Positions 23,976-36,626 of a DNA stretch of 64,000 nucleotides are shown piece after piece. Location of the stretch: the NCBI GenBank assembly GCA_005281725.1, contig SSBO01000001.1, positions 852,399 to 916,398 of the forward strand. Direction: 5' to 3'. Below the pieces are notes generated by a model, which saw only the letters and a program-made list of their open reading frames with translations, made no database searches and was not told where the DNA came from. How positions within the stretch are numbered: the first letter of the stretch is position 1; each line of letters opens with the position of its first letter. This DNA is from Wuchereria bancrofti. Taxonomy: Eukaryota > Nematoda > Chromadorea > Rhabditida > Onchocercidae. Position numbers and translations under genes: made by a program.

Positions 23976-26900
23976 AGAATTACTAATAAATAGTAAATGA
24001 AATAAATGTGTTATTGGAAAGTAAAAGTAAATAATTAATATTACTTATTAAAATGCAAGAAATTACAATGTACGCTATCGATAGCAAATAATCAGTAATG
24101 TAAAATCACAGTGATAACAATAATTAATATTATTATAACATTCTTTTAACAAATTGACCAATGATATGTGATAACAAAAGAACTAAAGGTGTATGATAAA
24201 GTATTGATATTATAATAAATGATAGTTGAACACCAATCACTATGAAATAAAATTGAATGACTTCTTTTTTGTAATTTATTTTAAAATAATTTTACAATTA
24301 TTTTGCAAAAAATCTGAAAAAGAATTTAACATAGTAAATGAATGATTGATAAAATCATTTCAATTTGATAACAATATCATCTATGTATGTGTATCAATGT
24401 ATATTTTATTTATTTGTTCACATAAATGAATTTTCAATTAAATTAAAATTTTTGATTGGTACAAGTTTACTTATTGAAATTTTTTTTTAAAAAAAAGTTA
24501 AAACCAAAAAAAAAAAAAGAAAATTCATTCTCGAAGAAACATACATATGGAAATAACATCTCTAAATCATCAATATAAATGATATGGACAATTTTCCGTA
24601 ATGCTAATATGTGGGATGAAACGATGAGAAAGAAGAGAGAGAGAGAGAAAGAGAGGGAGAGAGGGGAAGAGAGAAAGAGACAGAGAGGGAGGAGATGAAT
24701 GAAAAAAAGTGAGAATGTAATTACCGGAAGTGTTTTCACGAAATGTTTTAAATATGGTTGGATTAAAAGAGTAAGCAAATATAAGAAGCTTGAGATATTT
24801 AAATTTTTTTCATTCAATAACAAAAAATTGCGTTTAATTTTTTTAATGAAAAAAAAAAGAAAAATATTTAAAAATAATGAAAAATAGATTACTTTGAAAT
24901 AATATCATTGAATAATATTTCTCTCTATTAATCATAAATAAATACATTTATATATCAATCTGAGATTGTTTTTATCACTAAACACTTATCGTTGAAAGTT
25001 ATAGTTGTAATTAATTTCGCTCATAATATTATTATCATTACTTATTACTCACTTAGCCATCAATCATTTTTAGCAAATATTTACTAATTAATTAATCTTA
25101 GAAATTTACTTATTCTCTTTTTTTTCTCTCTGATTTTCTTTGTTTTTATTTCATTTTTACTAAAAATTTTTTCATCTTTCAATTTAAAGTTTAATGCCTA
25201 CTTTACACATTTCCTATACATATATATATGTATATAGTTCAAAAATAATTAAATTTATGAAATAATAATAAAATAAAAGAAGGAAGTGAATGAGAGAAAG
25301 ATGGAGAGAGAGAGAGAGAAAATTGAAGAGAAAAAAATGAGAATAAAGATGAAAATTTTGGATTGAATCAAAAATAGAATTTAAAATGTATTTAATGATC
25401 AATCTATATACTTAATGAGTTGTTTTTTTTTTTTTTGAAATTAATCATTTATTCATTCTTTTTCAATTGCTATTTCATTGTATTTTATTAACTTTTCCCA
25501 CACTAACAATAACGGATGATAATAAATCATTATTGAAGCGCTCATGTTCGAGAATGAATTGTGGTAGGCCAAAAACTGGTTTTTTTTTCTCTTTTCTTTT
25601 CTTTCCTTTCCTTCCTTCCTTCTTCTTCATTTCCATTTTTCCTCTTTTGTTAACCTTTTAAACAATACTTTAAAAAGAAGCATTGAAATTTTCATCAAAT
25701 TTATCAATTCACATTGCTGTATTTCATCAAACATTAGCTATCATTATTATTATTATTATTAATAAATAATTAATTAAAACTACAAATATCAAAATCTATT
25801 CCAGAAAAAAGAAATGAGTTTTTAAAAAAGAAGGAAAGAAAATTTATTGCTTGTCACTTAAAACTTTAATTAGGAAAAACTAGTTAGTTTTAGTGGTAAT
25901 TAAATGTAAACTTCAATAAAAGTTTTCGTAAATAAATTAGTTTTTATAATTGTTTCGATAAATTCTTCAAGTGATGCGAGAAAGTTTTAAGATAAGTTAA
26001 TAAACTCTTTAATTTTATATAAGTAAACATTAAGTACCATCATTTTTTTCTAATTCTAACATGGCTACTGTATTATTCAAAAGGCAGGATCAAAGGGTAA
26101 ATTTTAAAAATTTTTGCATTGAGAAAAAGTTGCGCTGCTTGAATAACAATCAATGGATGAAATAAAATGAAATAAAATCACAAAATTATAAATCGAACAA
26201 CTTAAAAAACCGAGTAAAAAGATTAAAAAAAAAAAGAAAAATTGATTATCACAGGTAGTAAAGTTAGTAGGTCAAGAAACATAACAAATTTTATATAAAC
26301 GATCAACAAAACTAAAGAAACCTGCTGAAAATTAATTGAATACTTCATAAGGTAAATCTCATTGATGTGAAATTTTAAATATAAATCAAATTTCAAGCAA
26401 GAAAAAATCTGAAAATTGAAATGACAAAATAGTATTAATGAATGAAATACAGTTATTGCTTAACAAATATTTGATAAAAGGTATGCATAAAAAGAAAATG
26501 AAAGAAAAGAAAAAGACAGATTATAAGTTTGTTTGAAGTGATAAAATTGTAAAGAAATAATTAATAATGAAAAACTGATAGCATAGTTTTTTTTTTTTAC
26601 TTATATATACGTATACAATATATATTTTTTTTTATTTTGCTTTGTTTAAAACAAAAATTATCAGTGATAAAACAACGTAATATTAGAATGAGAAAGAATG
26701 TGAAGATTATGTTGAAAGTTAAAGTTATTGAGGAAAAGTGAAATTTGACCGAATAGATAACAGGTGTTGCTTCTGTTTTATTTTTTACATTTCATTCTAC
26801 TTTTTTCTTTTTCTTCTTGTTTCCTTCATTTCTTTCAAAATTTTCAAATCCATTAACGTCATCATTAGTGTTATTTATTATCATTGCCACTATCACTAAT

Positions 26901-28541
26901 ATTTATCATCATTTTTTCACAATATATTATAAATGGCTATCATAGTAATCATAACTCGTAATGATACTTTATTATTATTATTATTATCATCAATTCGTTA
27001 TTGTCAATTAATGATAACAATTGAAGTGATAACAGTTTCGTGTAAGATAATGTGGCATGTTTTAAAAAGAGTTAATAAAAATGGCAGTGCAAAACAAAAA
27101 AAAAAGACAAGAAATTAAAATTATAGAAAGTTAAAAGTACAAGCAAACTTTTCAATTTTCAAATCATATACTCTTTCATTTTTTGTTATTATATAAAAAT
27201 TAAAGAATAATTACTGAAAGTAAATATGATGAGCAAAATTTTCGTTTTTCGTTTTTTTTTTCTTAAGAATTAAATTCAATACACTTTTTGTTCGATTTTA
27301 GTTTAGTACTTTTAAATTTAGAATTATATTAGAAACAGATCTATACAAATTACATTTATACTTTAAGTTTAATACAGCAAAAATATTGTTGAGAAAAGGA
27401 AGAAAAGGAAAAAGAAAACGAACCTTGCAATTATAGATTATTTGGCCAAAATTAGTCGCTTATTCGATCCAAGCAAATAATGTTTTATCAATATTTTTTG
27501 ATGTTAAAGCAAAGTTTTTTTTTTTTCTGCCATCTTTTTGAATAAAATTTGTTATTCAATTCATAAAAAAAAAAACAAAGAATAGACTTATTCTATAAAT
27601 TATTAGGGCCAAGTATAAGTTATATGTCAAAGTTATAATTTCACTTATTTTTATTCTTATATTTTTCAAAGTTTTACTATCCTATTGGCAGCAATTAATA
27701 TGACGTATTATTGTTTTATTCTTTTTCAAATTTTATTGTTAAAATATTCAATTTCGAGTTGCATTAGTTAAATATTCAATTTCAACTTCTATAAGTTAAA
27801 CATTCAATTTTCAGCTTGTTTTTAAAAAAAGTTTAAAAACAAAATGGAAATGAAATAGTCAACTTCAAGTATTATAATTCATTTAATCACAAAATATCAT
27901 TCCTATTAAATATTCAAATTCCAAAATTCATAACCAAATTAAAGATCTTTTGGAAAAATTATTACAAAAATGACAATTTTTAAAATAATAAATAAAGCAA
28001 TGAAAAAGATATTTTTTAAGATTTAATAAAAGTAAACAATTTTGTTCTGTTTTTTCTCTTTTTTTTTCTTTTACTAAAAGAAAAGTAAATAAAAGTAAGG
28101 TAAAAGATGAAATAAAAATAATAAAGTATAAAGCTTTAAAGAAAAAGTATGTCAATATCAAAAAAAGCATTGATAAAAGAGGTAGCAAATGGAATCTTAT
28201 TATTCCTTTTTTTTTTCTCTCTAAGCTATTCGTTGAAATAACAAAATGTTAAATGGTTGTTTACGCAAAATAAAAATGAAAAAAAAAAAGAAAATTAAAG
28301 TTTTGAATATTTATGATATACGTCATGCATTCATACTTCATCCAAAAAAAAAAATTTTTTTTCTTTCATTGAATAAAGCTAACAACAACAAAAAAAAAAA
28401 AAAAATGATTTAACTTAAATCTTACATCATATATTTGTGGAAATTTAGCACCTTTCTCTCTCTCTCTCTCTCTCTTAGTTAATCAAATTTACAATTATTA
28501 TACGAACAAGATTAGAATTATGATCAGAAAATGAAATGAAG

Positions 28542-28572
<31 letters not shown>

Positions 28573-30924
28573 TAAAAAATTGAAAGCTTTAAGCTTTCAA
28601 CAGATAATTATGCACAATTATTTGAAAAAGAAAATTGCAAAAAAAAAAAAAAATTGATGAAAAAGGACACAAAATATTGCTACTAAGCAAATAAGACATT
28701 TAGTGATTTCTTTCTTTTTTTTTTTAAAGAAGATAAATGGATGAAAAATGACAAAGGTATTAGGTGAGAAAATTTTTTACAAAGATTTAAATTTTAATGG
28801 AAAAGTGAACACAATAAAAGATAAAGAAAATTTGCTGAAGAAATAAAGAAAAGTATTATAAAAATTATGGAAAAAAAAATAATATATATATATATATATG
28901 TTATGTATATCTGTGTGTCATTTTTAAGAAATGAAAATTAAAAAAAAAAAGCGAAAAAGTTTGAATTTTTATTTCTTTTCACAAATTTTTATTTCTATCA
29001 ATTGGAAAAGTTAGGAAAAAAAATGATGTAATATTATTGAATGAAAAAAGCGTTATTTTGAAATAATTTAAATTTAATGGATATTTTTAGTTAGGAAAGA
29101 AATAATAATATTGCAACAACAGTATTACATATTTAATAGAATGAAAATTACTTGAAAAGATAAATACGCTTCAAAAATATTTAAATACATATTTGTTAAA
29201 TGATTTACAATAATAGAAATGAATATATATGATAGAATAATGAATGATATTTTAAAGCTAAATACTGAAAAAAAAAAGAAAAAATTAGTTAAATTATACC
29301 AACTGTAACGTGTTAATTAGATTAGGAATAAATAATCAAATTTATTTATCATTAATCTAACAAAAATTAAATTAAATTAAAACGAAATAATTTTTATTAA
29401 TTAGCATACTTCCAAATCGCTTTTTTTTTGCTTATTTCTTTTTTTTTTTTTTGAAAAAGAGTAATTTCAATTTTGTGTCACAAGAAATAAAATATGATAA
29501 TAAATTGTTTATCATTATTATCATATAGCATTGGTGAATATAAATGAGTACGAGGACATTTATCTTATCTTTCTCCTTGTCAGTTAATCAATCGCACTTC
29601 AGTGAAACAAATTTGATGAAATTCAAAATTTAATTATGCAAATGAAAGGCTTCATTTATAAGATATTATCAGAAATAAATTTATATTTGTTATCGGTGAA
29701 ATATTTTAACAAATGATAATTTCAAATGAGTTATTGTCCGATTTATAATCTACAAAATAATAAATGCTTAAATAATTACAAAATTGATCAGATTATTAGC
29801 AATTTTTTATTTAATCAGCAATTAACTGTTAATTAATAATTAATGCTTACACTCAAAAAAAAAATTCGTTATTTTCTCCAAAAATTGTTGTAGTAGTAAT
29901 TATTATAGTTTTAATAATGTAATTATACAGTATTCCTCATTTTTGGTTTTAATCAGCGCTAATATTTGTTTTGATGAAAAATTTTTAGTTCTAATTTATG
30001 TGAACTATTCCAGTATTTATTTCATTTGTCTGATTAAATTTCTAATCAAAATAACTTTTCTCTCTTTTTTTTTCAAATTGATACGATTTTTCCGCTTTTG
30101 TCATCAAATAACAAAAGCGCTTACCAACTTACAAATGTATTGCACTGTTTATTACTTACAAACAATTCGAATGAAAATTAGAAAGAAGAATACGATTTAA
30201 TTAATATGAATATCCAATATGATTTCCATCGAATATACATACATTTCACTATGAGAAAGAGTACCATTTGCGCCATATTATTGTTTCACATAAATATTAA
30301 AATTAATTTTTTTCTTTAAACAACAAATTTTAAGAATTTGCAAGTATAAATTTCTAGAAATAAAAAGGAAGAGAATGCATTTTTTTTTATTAAAATTTTA
30401 TGGATAAATAAATGAATGAATGAAAAAAAAAGAAGGAAAGGAAGAAAGAAAGAAAGCAAAAATAGAATGAAATAATTTGAAAATATTAAAGAAGCTAAAG
30501 TAAGAAGGATAGAAGGAAGAAATGTAAACATATAAAAGCATACCCTTGAGTATATTTATAAGAGATAGATGGCGGTAATGGTAATGATGGCGGTAATGAT
30601 GATAATATAAGATTGTTATTCTTGAATTAGTTGCAAGAAAGAATTTCTTCATTTTAAAAACAAAACAACATTGATAGATTTTTGAAATAGAGGTAAGTGG
30701 TAAGTGAAGAGAAGATAAAAGAGAAATTATCTGATAAGGATAAGTTGACAAGTTAGTTGACAATTAAAGAAAGAGGAATGAATGAAGAATTTTGCATAAT
30801 TTAAGAGAAAGGAAACAAAGAAAAAAAAAATTTAAGAGGAAAAATTAGGATTAGAATGAAAAGAATGAAAGGGAAGAATTTAGCTTATAAGAGAAAATTA
30901 TGAAGCTTAGATAGAAAATCTCTA
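23976..30924. other. A+T-rich region without recognisable genes
   Basis: Contains GA-rich tracts (24634-24693, about 25300-25320), a CT/GA pair with a palindrome at 28455-28600, and a short (TA)n near 28885. Open frames are low-complexity and lack plausible splice partners. Confidence 0.6.
28455..28600. repeat. (CT)n and (GA)n arms next to a 21-nt palindrome
   Basis: A CT run at about 28457-28478 is followed by a complementary GA run at about 28545-28569. Next comes the palindrome TTGAAAGCTT-t-AAGCTTTCAA at 28580-28600. Confidence 0.75.
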
Positions 30925-31013
30925 ATGTATGTGCGTGTGTGTATGTGTGTATGTATGCATACACACATACACACACATACATGCGTGCATGTGTGTGTGT
31001 GTATGTATGTGTG
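30925..31013. repeat. GT/TATG microsatellite with an internal CA-rich inverse
   Basis: GTGT and TATG units flip to ACACAC at 30960-30980 and back again. Confidence 0.8.
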
Positions 31014-31145
31014 ATTGAGAGTAGCTAAGGGTTTTGAAACATAATCAGAAAGGAAAAGGGTATGCTGCAATAGGAGGAGAATCTCTAACTCATTCATTTA
31101 CTTATTCACTCAATCACTCGATTCGTTTATTTGACCACCTAATTA

Positions 31146-31195
31146 TTCATTCATTCATTCATTCATTCATTCATTCAATTCATTCATTCATTCAN

Positions 31196-31250
<55 letters not shown>
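31146..31250. repeat. (ATTC)n, single-N gap at 31195, then (CA)n
   Basis: The tetranucleotide repeat ends in an ambiguous base at 31195, and a 55-nt CA run follows. This is the left edge of the duplicated segment. Confidence 0.85.
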
Positions 31251-31254
<4 letters not shown>

Positions 31255-32860
31255 GTTGGATATGAAATATGCCTTAAGGAAAGGATAGGATGGAGACGGA
31301 CGGACATGCATTCTTAGCCTTCACTTTTTGTCATAAAATGTGTCACCTCTGAGTGGTAAGTGAATTGGACACGTGGAAAGACCGTGGCGCACTTTCCTCC
31401 TTCCTTCCTGACATCATTGCTTCTGCCATAAAATGTTTCTACTAAATGATATCAATTCATCCCATAAAATGCATCTTATAATCTTATCGAAAATCTTTTT
31501 TTATTACAGATTGAGTAAATTATAAATTTAATGACAACATTTTTAAATTTAAATCATCATTTTGAAAAGAAAAAAGATGAAATAAGCATATATATTATTT
31601 ATATTACAAGTCTTCCATAGCCTATAAACAAATATAAATGATTATTGAGCACTGGCGCAAATGTCATCATGCTTTTGCAAATTATCTCATCTTATATCGC
31701 ATTTACAGGTTCTTTTCTCTTTCTTTTTTAAGAAAAAAATTATCTATCCTTATCTATTAAAAAATTATCTTTTTTAAGAAAAAATTATAAGAAAAAAAAA
31801 TTATTGTCACGGTTATTACTTAATGAATTTTGACGTATTTCAAATTTTTGAAATTCTTTTAAAAAAAAAAAGCAAAAAAGAACGATCTAACTGTTCAACT
31901 TTGCTAATAGTTGAAATATGGTTTGTTTATTCTTTATGACAAAAATATTTTGAGATATATAAAAAAGCAAAAAGATCAAAATTTATCTAATTTTCATATA
32001 TTTGTAAATAAATTGAATAATTTCCATTAAATATAATTTAATTGCTTTAAAACAATTAGATTTTCCTTCAAAAATTTATTAATGGATAAAATTAGCTAAA
32101 AGAAAAGGAATAAAAAATTATTTAATAAACGTTTTTTTTTCAAGTATTTTTGTAAAATTATTCAAGTTCCCTATTAAATTATCATATGTGATAATTTTTA
32201 GAATGATGTCCCTCCAATTTTAAATTAAAATTAACTACTTCAACTTTTTGTCTTGTTAAAAAAGAGAAAACTAAAGCGAAGAGATTACTTAACAAAAATG
32301 TTGAGGTTGATTAATTGATTGACTAATTAATTAGTTAACTGACTGATTGGTTGATCGATTGGTTGACTGATTGATATGTTCAAATTCAACTAATATTGCA
32401 ATATAATTTTTTAAGAAAAATGATTAGTAAAGCAAAAAATTTTTTTGTGTGAAGTATTTTATTAAAAAGAAGTACATTTCATCTTCATCTTCCTACTTTC
32501 AACCTTTTGTGTCAATCACACCGATTGATTATTCACTAAAAACTAAAACTAAAGTTTGTGGATGATTTCAAAATCGTTGGTTAATTGATTGATTAATTAG
32601 TTAAATAAATAATTGATTGACTGATTGATTGATCGAAATGTCTAAATTCAACTAATATATGCAATAAAATTTTTAATCAAAATTTTCGCTTAGACAATTA
32701 TTCAGTTTCAATGTAACATTTACCGCAATGATAAGAATATTTATATTAAAATAATTTAACAAAAAATGAGAAATTTTGTTAATTATGTAATATGATTGAT
32801 TGCTATAAATATATTCGGAAATTATTTTGGGAATTTTTTTTTCTTTTTAATTTGTAAAGA
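31196..32860. repeat. Tandem duplication, copy A (ends at N 32861)
   Basis: Apart from the length of the CA run (55 versus 37 nt), 31251-32860 (1,610 nt) matches 32899-34508 at a constant offset of 1,648. I saw no substitution or indel in the lines compared. It holds no gene. Each copy begins with (CA)n after an N, which suggests a contig placed twice. Confidence 0.92.
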
Positions 32861-32861
32861 N

Positions 32862-32902
<41 letters not shown>

Positions 32903-34508
32903 GTTGGATATGAAATATGCCTTAAGGAAAGGATAGGATGGAGACGGACGGACATGCATTCTTAGCCTTCACTTTTTGTCATAAAATGTGTCACCTCTGA
33001 GTGGTAAGTGAATTGGACACGTGGAAAGACCGTGGCGCACTTTCCTCCTTCCTTCCTGACATCATTGCTTCTGCCATAAAATGTTTCTACTAAATGATAT
33101 CAATTCATCCCATAAAATGCATCTTATAATCTTATCGAAAATCTTTTTTTATTACAGATTGAGTAAATTATAAATTTAATGACAACATTTTTAAATTTAA
33201 ATCATCATTTTGAAAAGAAAAAAGATGAAATAAGCATATATATTATTTATATTACAAGTCTTCCATAGCCTATAAACAAATATAAATGATTATTGAGCAC
33301 TGGCGCAAATGTCATCATGCTTTTGCAAATTATCTCATCTTATATCGCATTTACAGGTTCTTTTCTCTTTCTTTTTTAAGAAAAAAATTATCTATCCTTA
33401 TCTATTAAAAAATTATCTTTTTTAAGAAAAAATTATAAGAAAAAAAAATTATTGTCACGGTTATTACTTAATGAATTTTGACGTATTTCAAATTTTTGAA
33501 ATTCTTTTAAAAAAAAAAAGCAAAAAAGAACGATCTAACTGTTCAACTTTGCTAATAGTTGAAATATGGTTTGTTTATTCTTTATGACAAAAATATTTTG
33601 AGATATATAAAAAAGCAAAAAGATCAAAATTTATCTAATTTTCATATATTTGTAAATAAATTGAATAATTTCCATTAAATATAATTTAATTGCTTTAAAA
33701 CAATTAGATTTTCCTTCAAAAATTTATTAATGGATAAAATTAGCTAAAAGAAAAGGAATAAAAAATTATTTAATAAACGTTTTTTTTTCAAGTATTTTTG
33801 TAAAATTATTCAAGTTCCCTATTAAATTATCATATGTGATAATTTTTAGAATGATGTCCCTCCAATTTTAAATTAAAATTAACTACTTCAACTTTTTGTC
33901 TTGTTAAAAAAGAGAAAACTAAAGCGAAGAGATTACTTAACAAAAATGTTGAGGTTGATTAATTGATTGACTAATTAATTAGTTAACTGACTGATTGGTT
34001 GATCGATTGGTTGACTGATTGATATGTTCAAATTCAACTAATATTGCAATATAATTTTTTAAGAAAAATGATTAGTAAAGCAAAAAATTTTTTTGTGTGA
34101 AGTATTTTATTAAAAAGAAGTACATTTCATCTTCATCTTCCTACTTTCAACCTTTTGTGTCAATCACACCGATTGATTATTCACTAAAAACTAAAACTAA
34201 AGTTTGTGGATGATTTCAAAATCGTTGGTTAATTGATTGATTAATTAGTTAAATAAATAATTGATTGACTGATTGATTGATCGAAATGTCTAAATTCAAC
34301 TAATATATGCAATAAAATTTTTAATCAAAATTTTCGCTTAGACAATTATTCAGTTTCAATGTAACATTTACCGCAATGATAAGAATATTTATATTAAAAT
34401 AATTTAACAAAAAATGAGAAATTTTGTTAATTATGTAATATGATTGATTGCTATAAATATATTCGGAAATTATTTTGGGAATTTTTTTTTCTTTTTAATT
34501 TGTAAAGA
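32862..34508. repeat. Tandem duplication, copy B (starts after N 32861)
   Basis: Second copy of the segment at 31196-32860. It continues without interruption into unique sequence on the right, whereas copy A stops at the N. Copy B is therefore the one physically linked to the downstream sequence. Confidence 0.92.
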
Positions 34509-36059
34509 AAAAAAAAATAAAACGAATCAGCAAATTTTATTTGATAATAACTTTTTAATTATTTTCAAGCATAATTTTTTTTTTTTCACTTTACAACAAT
34601 CATAAAATTATTCAAAGTCCTCAAATATCTATTAAATAATATACTTTTTTTTTTTCCTGCTTAGTCTAATTTTTAACTTTCTTATATTCATCTCTTTTTT
34701 TCTTTTCTTTTTCATTCGCTTGAATCAAACTTATTTTTAATTTAAAATATTTTTTAGTTCTTTCATTCTTTTTCCCTTTTTTTTTTTTGAAATGAATAGA
34801 ATATAACGAAGAGTGGATGAAATGATTAAAGTGAAATTTAGCAATTGAATTTTGTAAAAGCACAGCATATTTAGGAAATAAAAATTATTATATTTTGCAT
34901 TCAATTTGTTTAAGCTATTTTATTCACGCAAAAAGGAAGCAAAAAAAAAAACGAAAAGAAAAAAGAAAAAGAAGGAAAGAAAGAGAAAAAAAGATTCACA
35001 ATTTTAATCTATCAAAGTCATTTACAATTTATAGTTCAAATCTGTTTAAAAAAAAACAAGCAATAATTTCTATCGCTTTCGTCATTTAATGATTACAGCA
35101 AAAAAAAAAAGAAAAAAAAAACGAATAGGAAAGAACTTTGAACATTTTAAATTAATTCTAAAATTATTATCTATTTTTGCTCTTTTTTTTAAAAAACGTC
35201 ATGCCTTTCAATTTTTTTTCTTCTTTATCTTAGAAATGAATCAAAATTGTTTCAATTAATTTTTTACTATATATTAAAATGAATAATATTCATGCTTACC
35301 TTCTTTTTATTTTTAATTTTTATTCACCTTTTCTTTCATTTTTTCAATTGTCTGTTGCAATTAAATTCTAACAAATTAATAGTGATGAAATATTAAATAT
35401 ATGCAGATTTTCATATTAAAACAAAGGATGGCAATATTACAGTGCTTTGAATTTCAGATAAAAGTCCAGAAATTAGCTAATGAAAATTTTAGTATAATTA
35501 ATTTTTTTTTTTGAAAATTTCAGATTAATTTTGAAAATTTTGAAATTTAAATGGAAAAATAACATTTATAAATTAAGAGAGAAAATCAATAAAAGCTCAT
35601 AAAAAATAATCAAACGATCGCAAAAATTATGATTTTAGTAAAATTTGAATTAATAAATTAGTGAAATTAAATGAATTTGAAAAAAAAAAAACTTATAAAA
35701 ATGTTTGCATTATTAATATTACTTTATCTATATGATAAATTATCTAAAATTATCTTTTATTTAGATTAAAAAAATTACACTAAATTATTGATAAGTTGTA
35801 ACATTTTACTGCACACGTACGTATAACAGTCGTCGATTACGTACGTATAATAGTCGTCGATTAGCCATGATTATATGGCTAGCAATAAATATAAGTAATG
35901 AAATAGCCTAGCAACGACATTATTCAATATCATATATAATCATAGCCTAGGAAAAATGATTTATTATCATCATCTAATTGCTTAACAAAATTTACTTACG
36001 AACACATATATATATTTTTCTTTTTTTCTTTTAAGAAATAAGCAAATCTTAATAAATTA
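34509..36059. other. A+T-rich region without recognisable genes
   Basis: Poly-A/T runs dominate. The only structured item is a 24-bp direct duplication around 35815-35863. No exon seen. Confidence 0.6.
35815..35863. repeat. Two-copy 24-bp direct repeat with CGTACGTA cores
   Basis: ACGTACGTATAA[C/T]AGTCGTCGATT occurs twice in tandem with one difference. The ACGTACGT core is itself palindromic. Confidence 0.75.
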
Positions 36060-36626
36060 TAAATGAAATATTTAAAAATAAATCGTAAATGAAATAATTG
36101 GAAATAAGTCATAAATGAAATATTTAAAAATAAATTATAAATGAAATGATTAAAAATAGAGACTGTAAATGAAGTAATTGAAAATAAATCATAAATGAAA
36201 TATTTAAAAATAAATCGTAAATGAAATAATTGGAAATAAGTCATAAATGAAATATTTAAAAATAAATTATAAATGAAATAGTTGAAAATAAGTCATAAAT
36301 GAAATATTTAAAAATAAATCGTAAATGAAATAATTGGAAATAAGTCATAAATGAAATATTTAAAAATAAATTGTAAATGGAATAATTGAAAATAAGTCAT
36401 AAATGAAATATTTAAAAATGGATTGCGAATGAAATATTTAAAAATAGATTGTAAATGAAATATTTAAAAATAAATTGTAAGTGAAATAGTTGAAAATAAG
36501 TCATAAATGAAATATTTAAAAATGGATTGCGAATGAAGTATTTAAAAATAGATTGTAAATGAAATATTTAAAAATAAATTGTAAGTGAAATAATTAAAAA
36601 TAAATCATAAATGAAATATTTAAAAG
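36060..36626. repeat. 26-bp minisatellite, about 22 copies
   Basis: Units start with TAAATGAAAT and alternate between two types, one with ATTTAAAAAT and one with AATTGGAAAT, so part of the array has a 52-bp higher-order period. The minus-strand open frame through it is a translation of the repeat. Confidence 0.88.

Noticed and set aside
35996..36244. Phe/Tyr-rich repetitive protein on the minus strand
   Set aside because: Translation of the 26-bp minisatellite; the unit length is not a multiple of three, and the pattern is explained by the DNA repeat.
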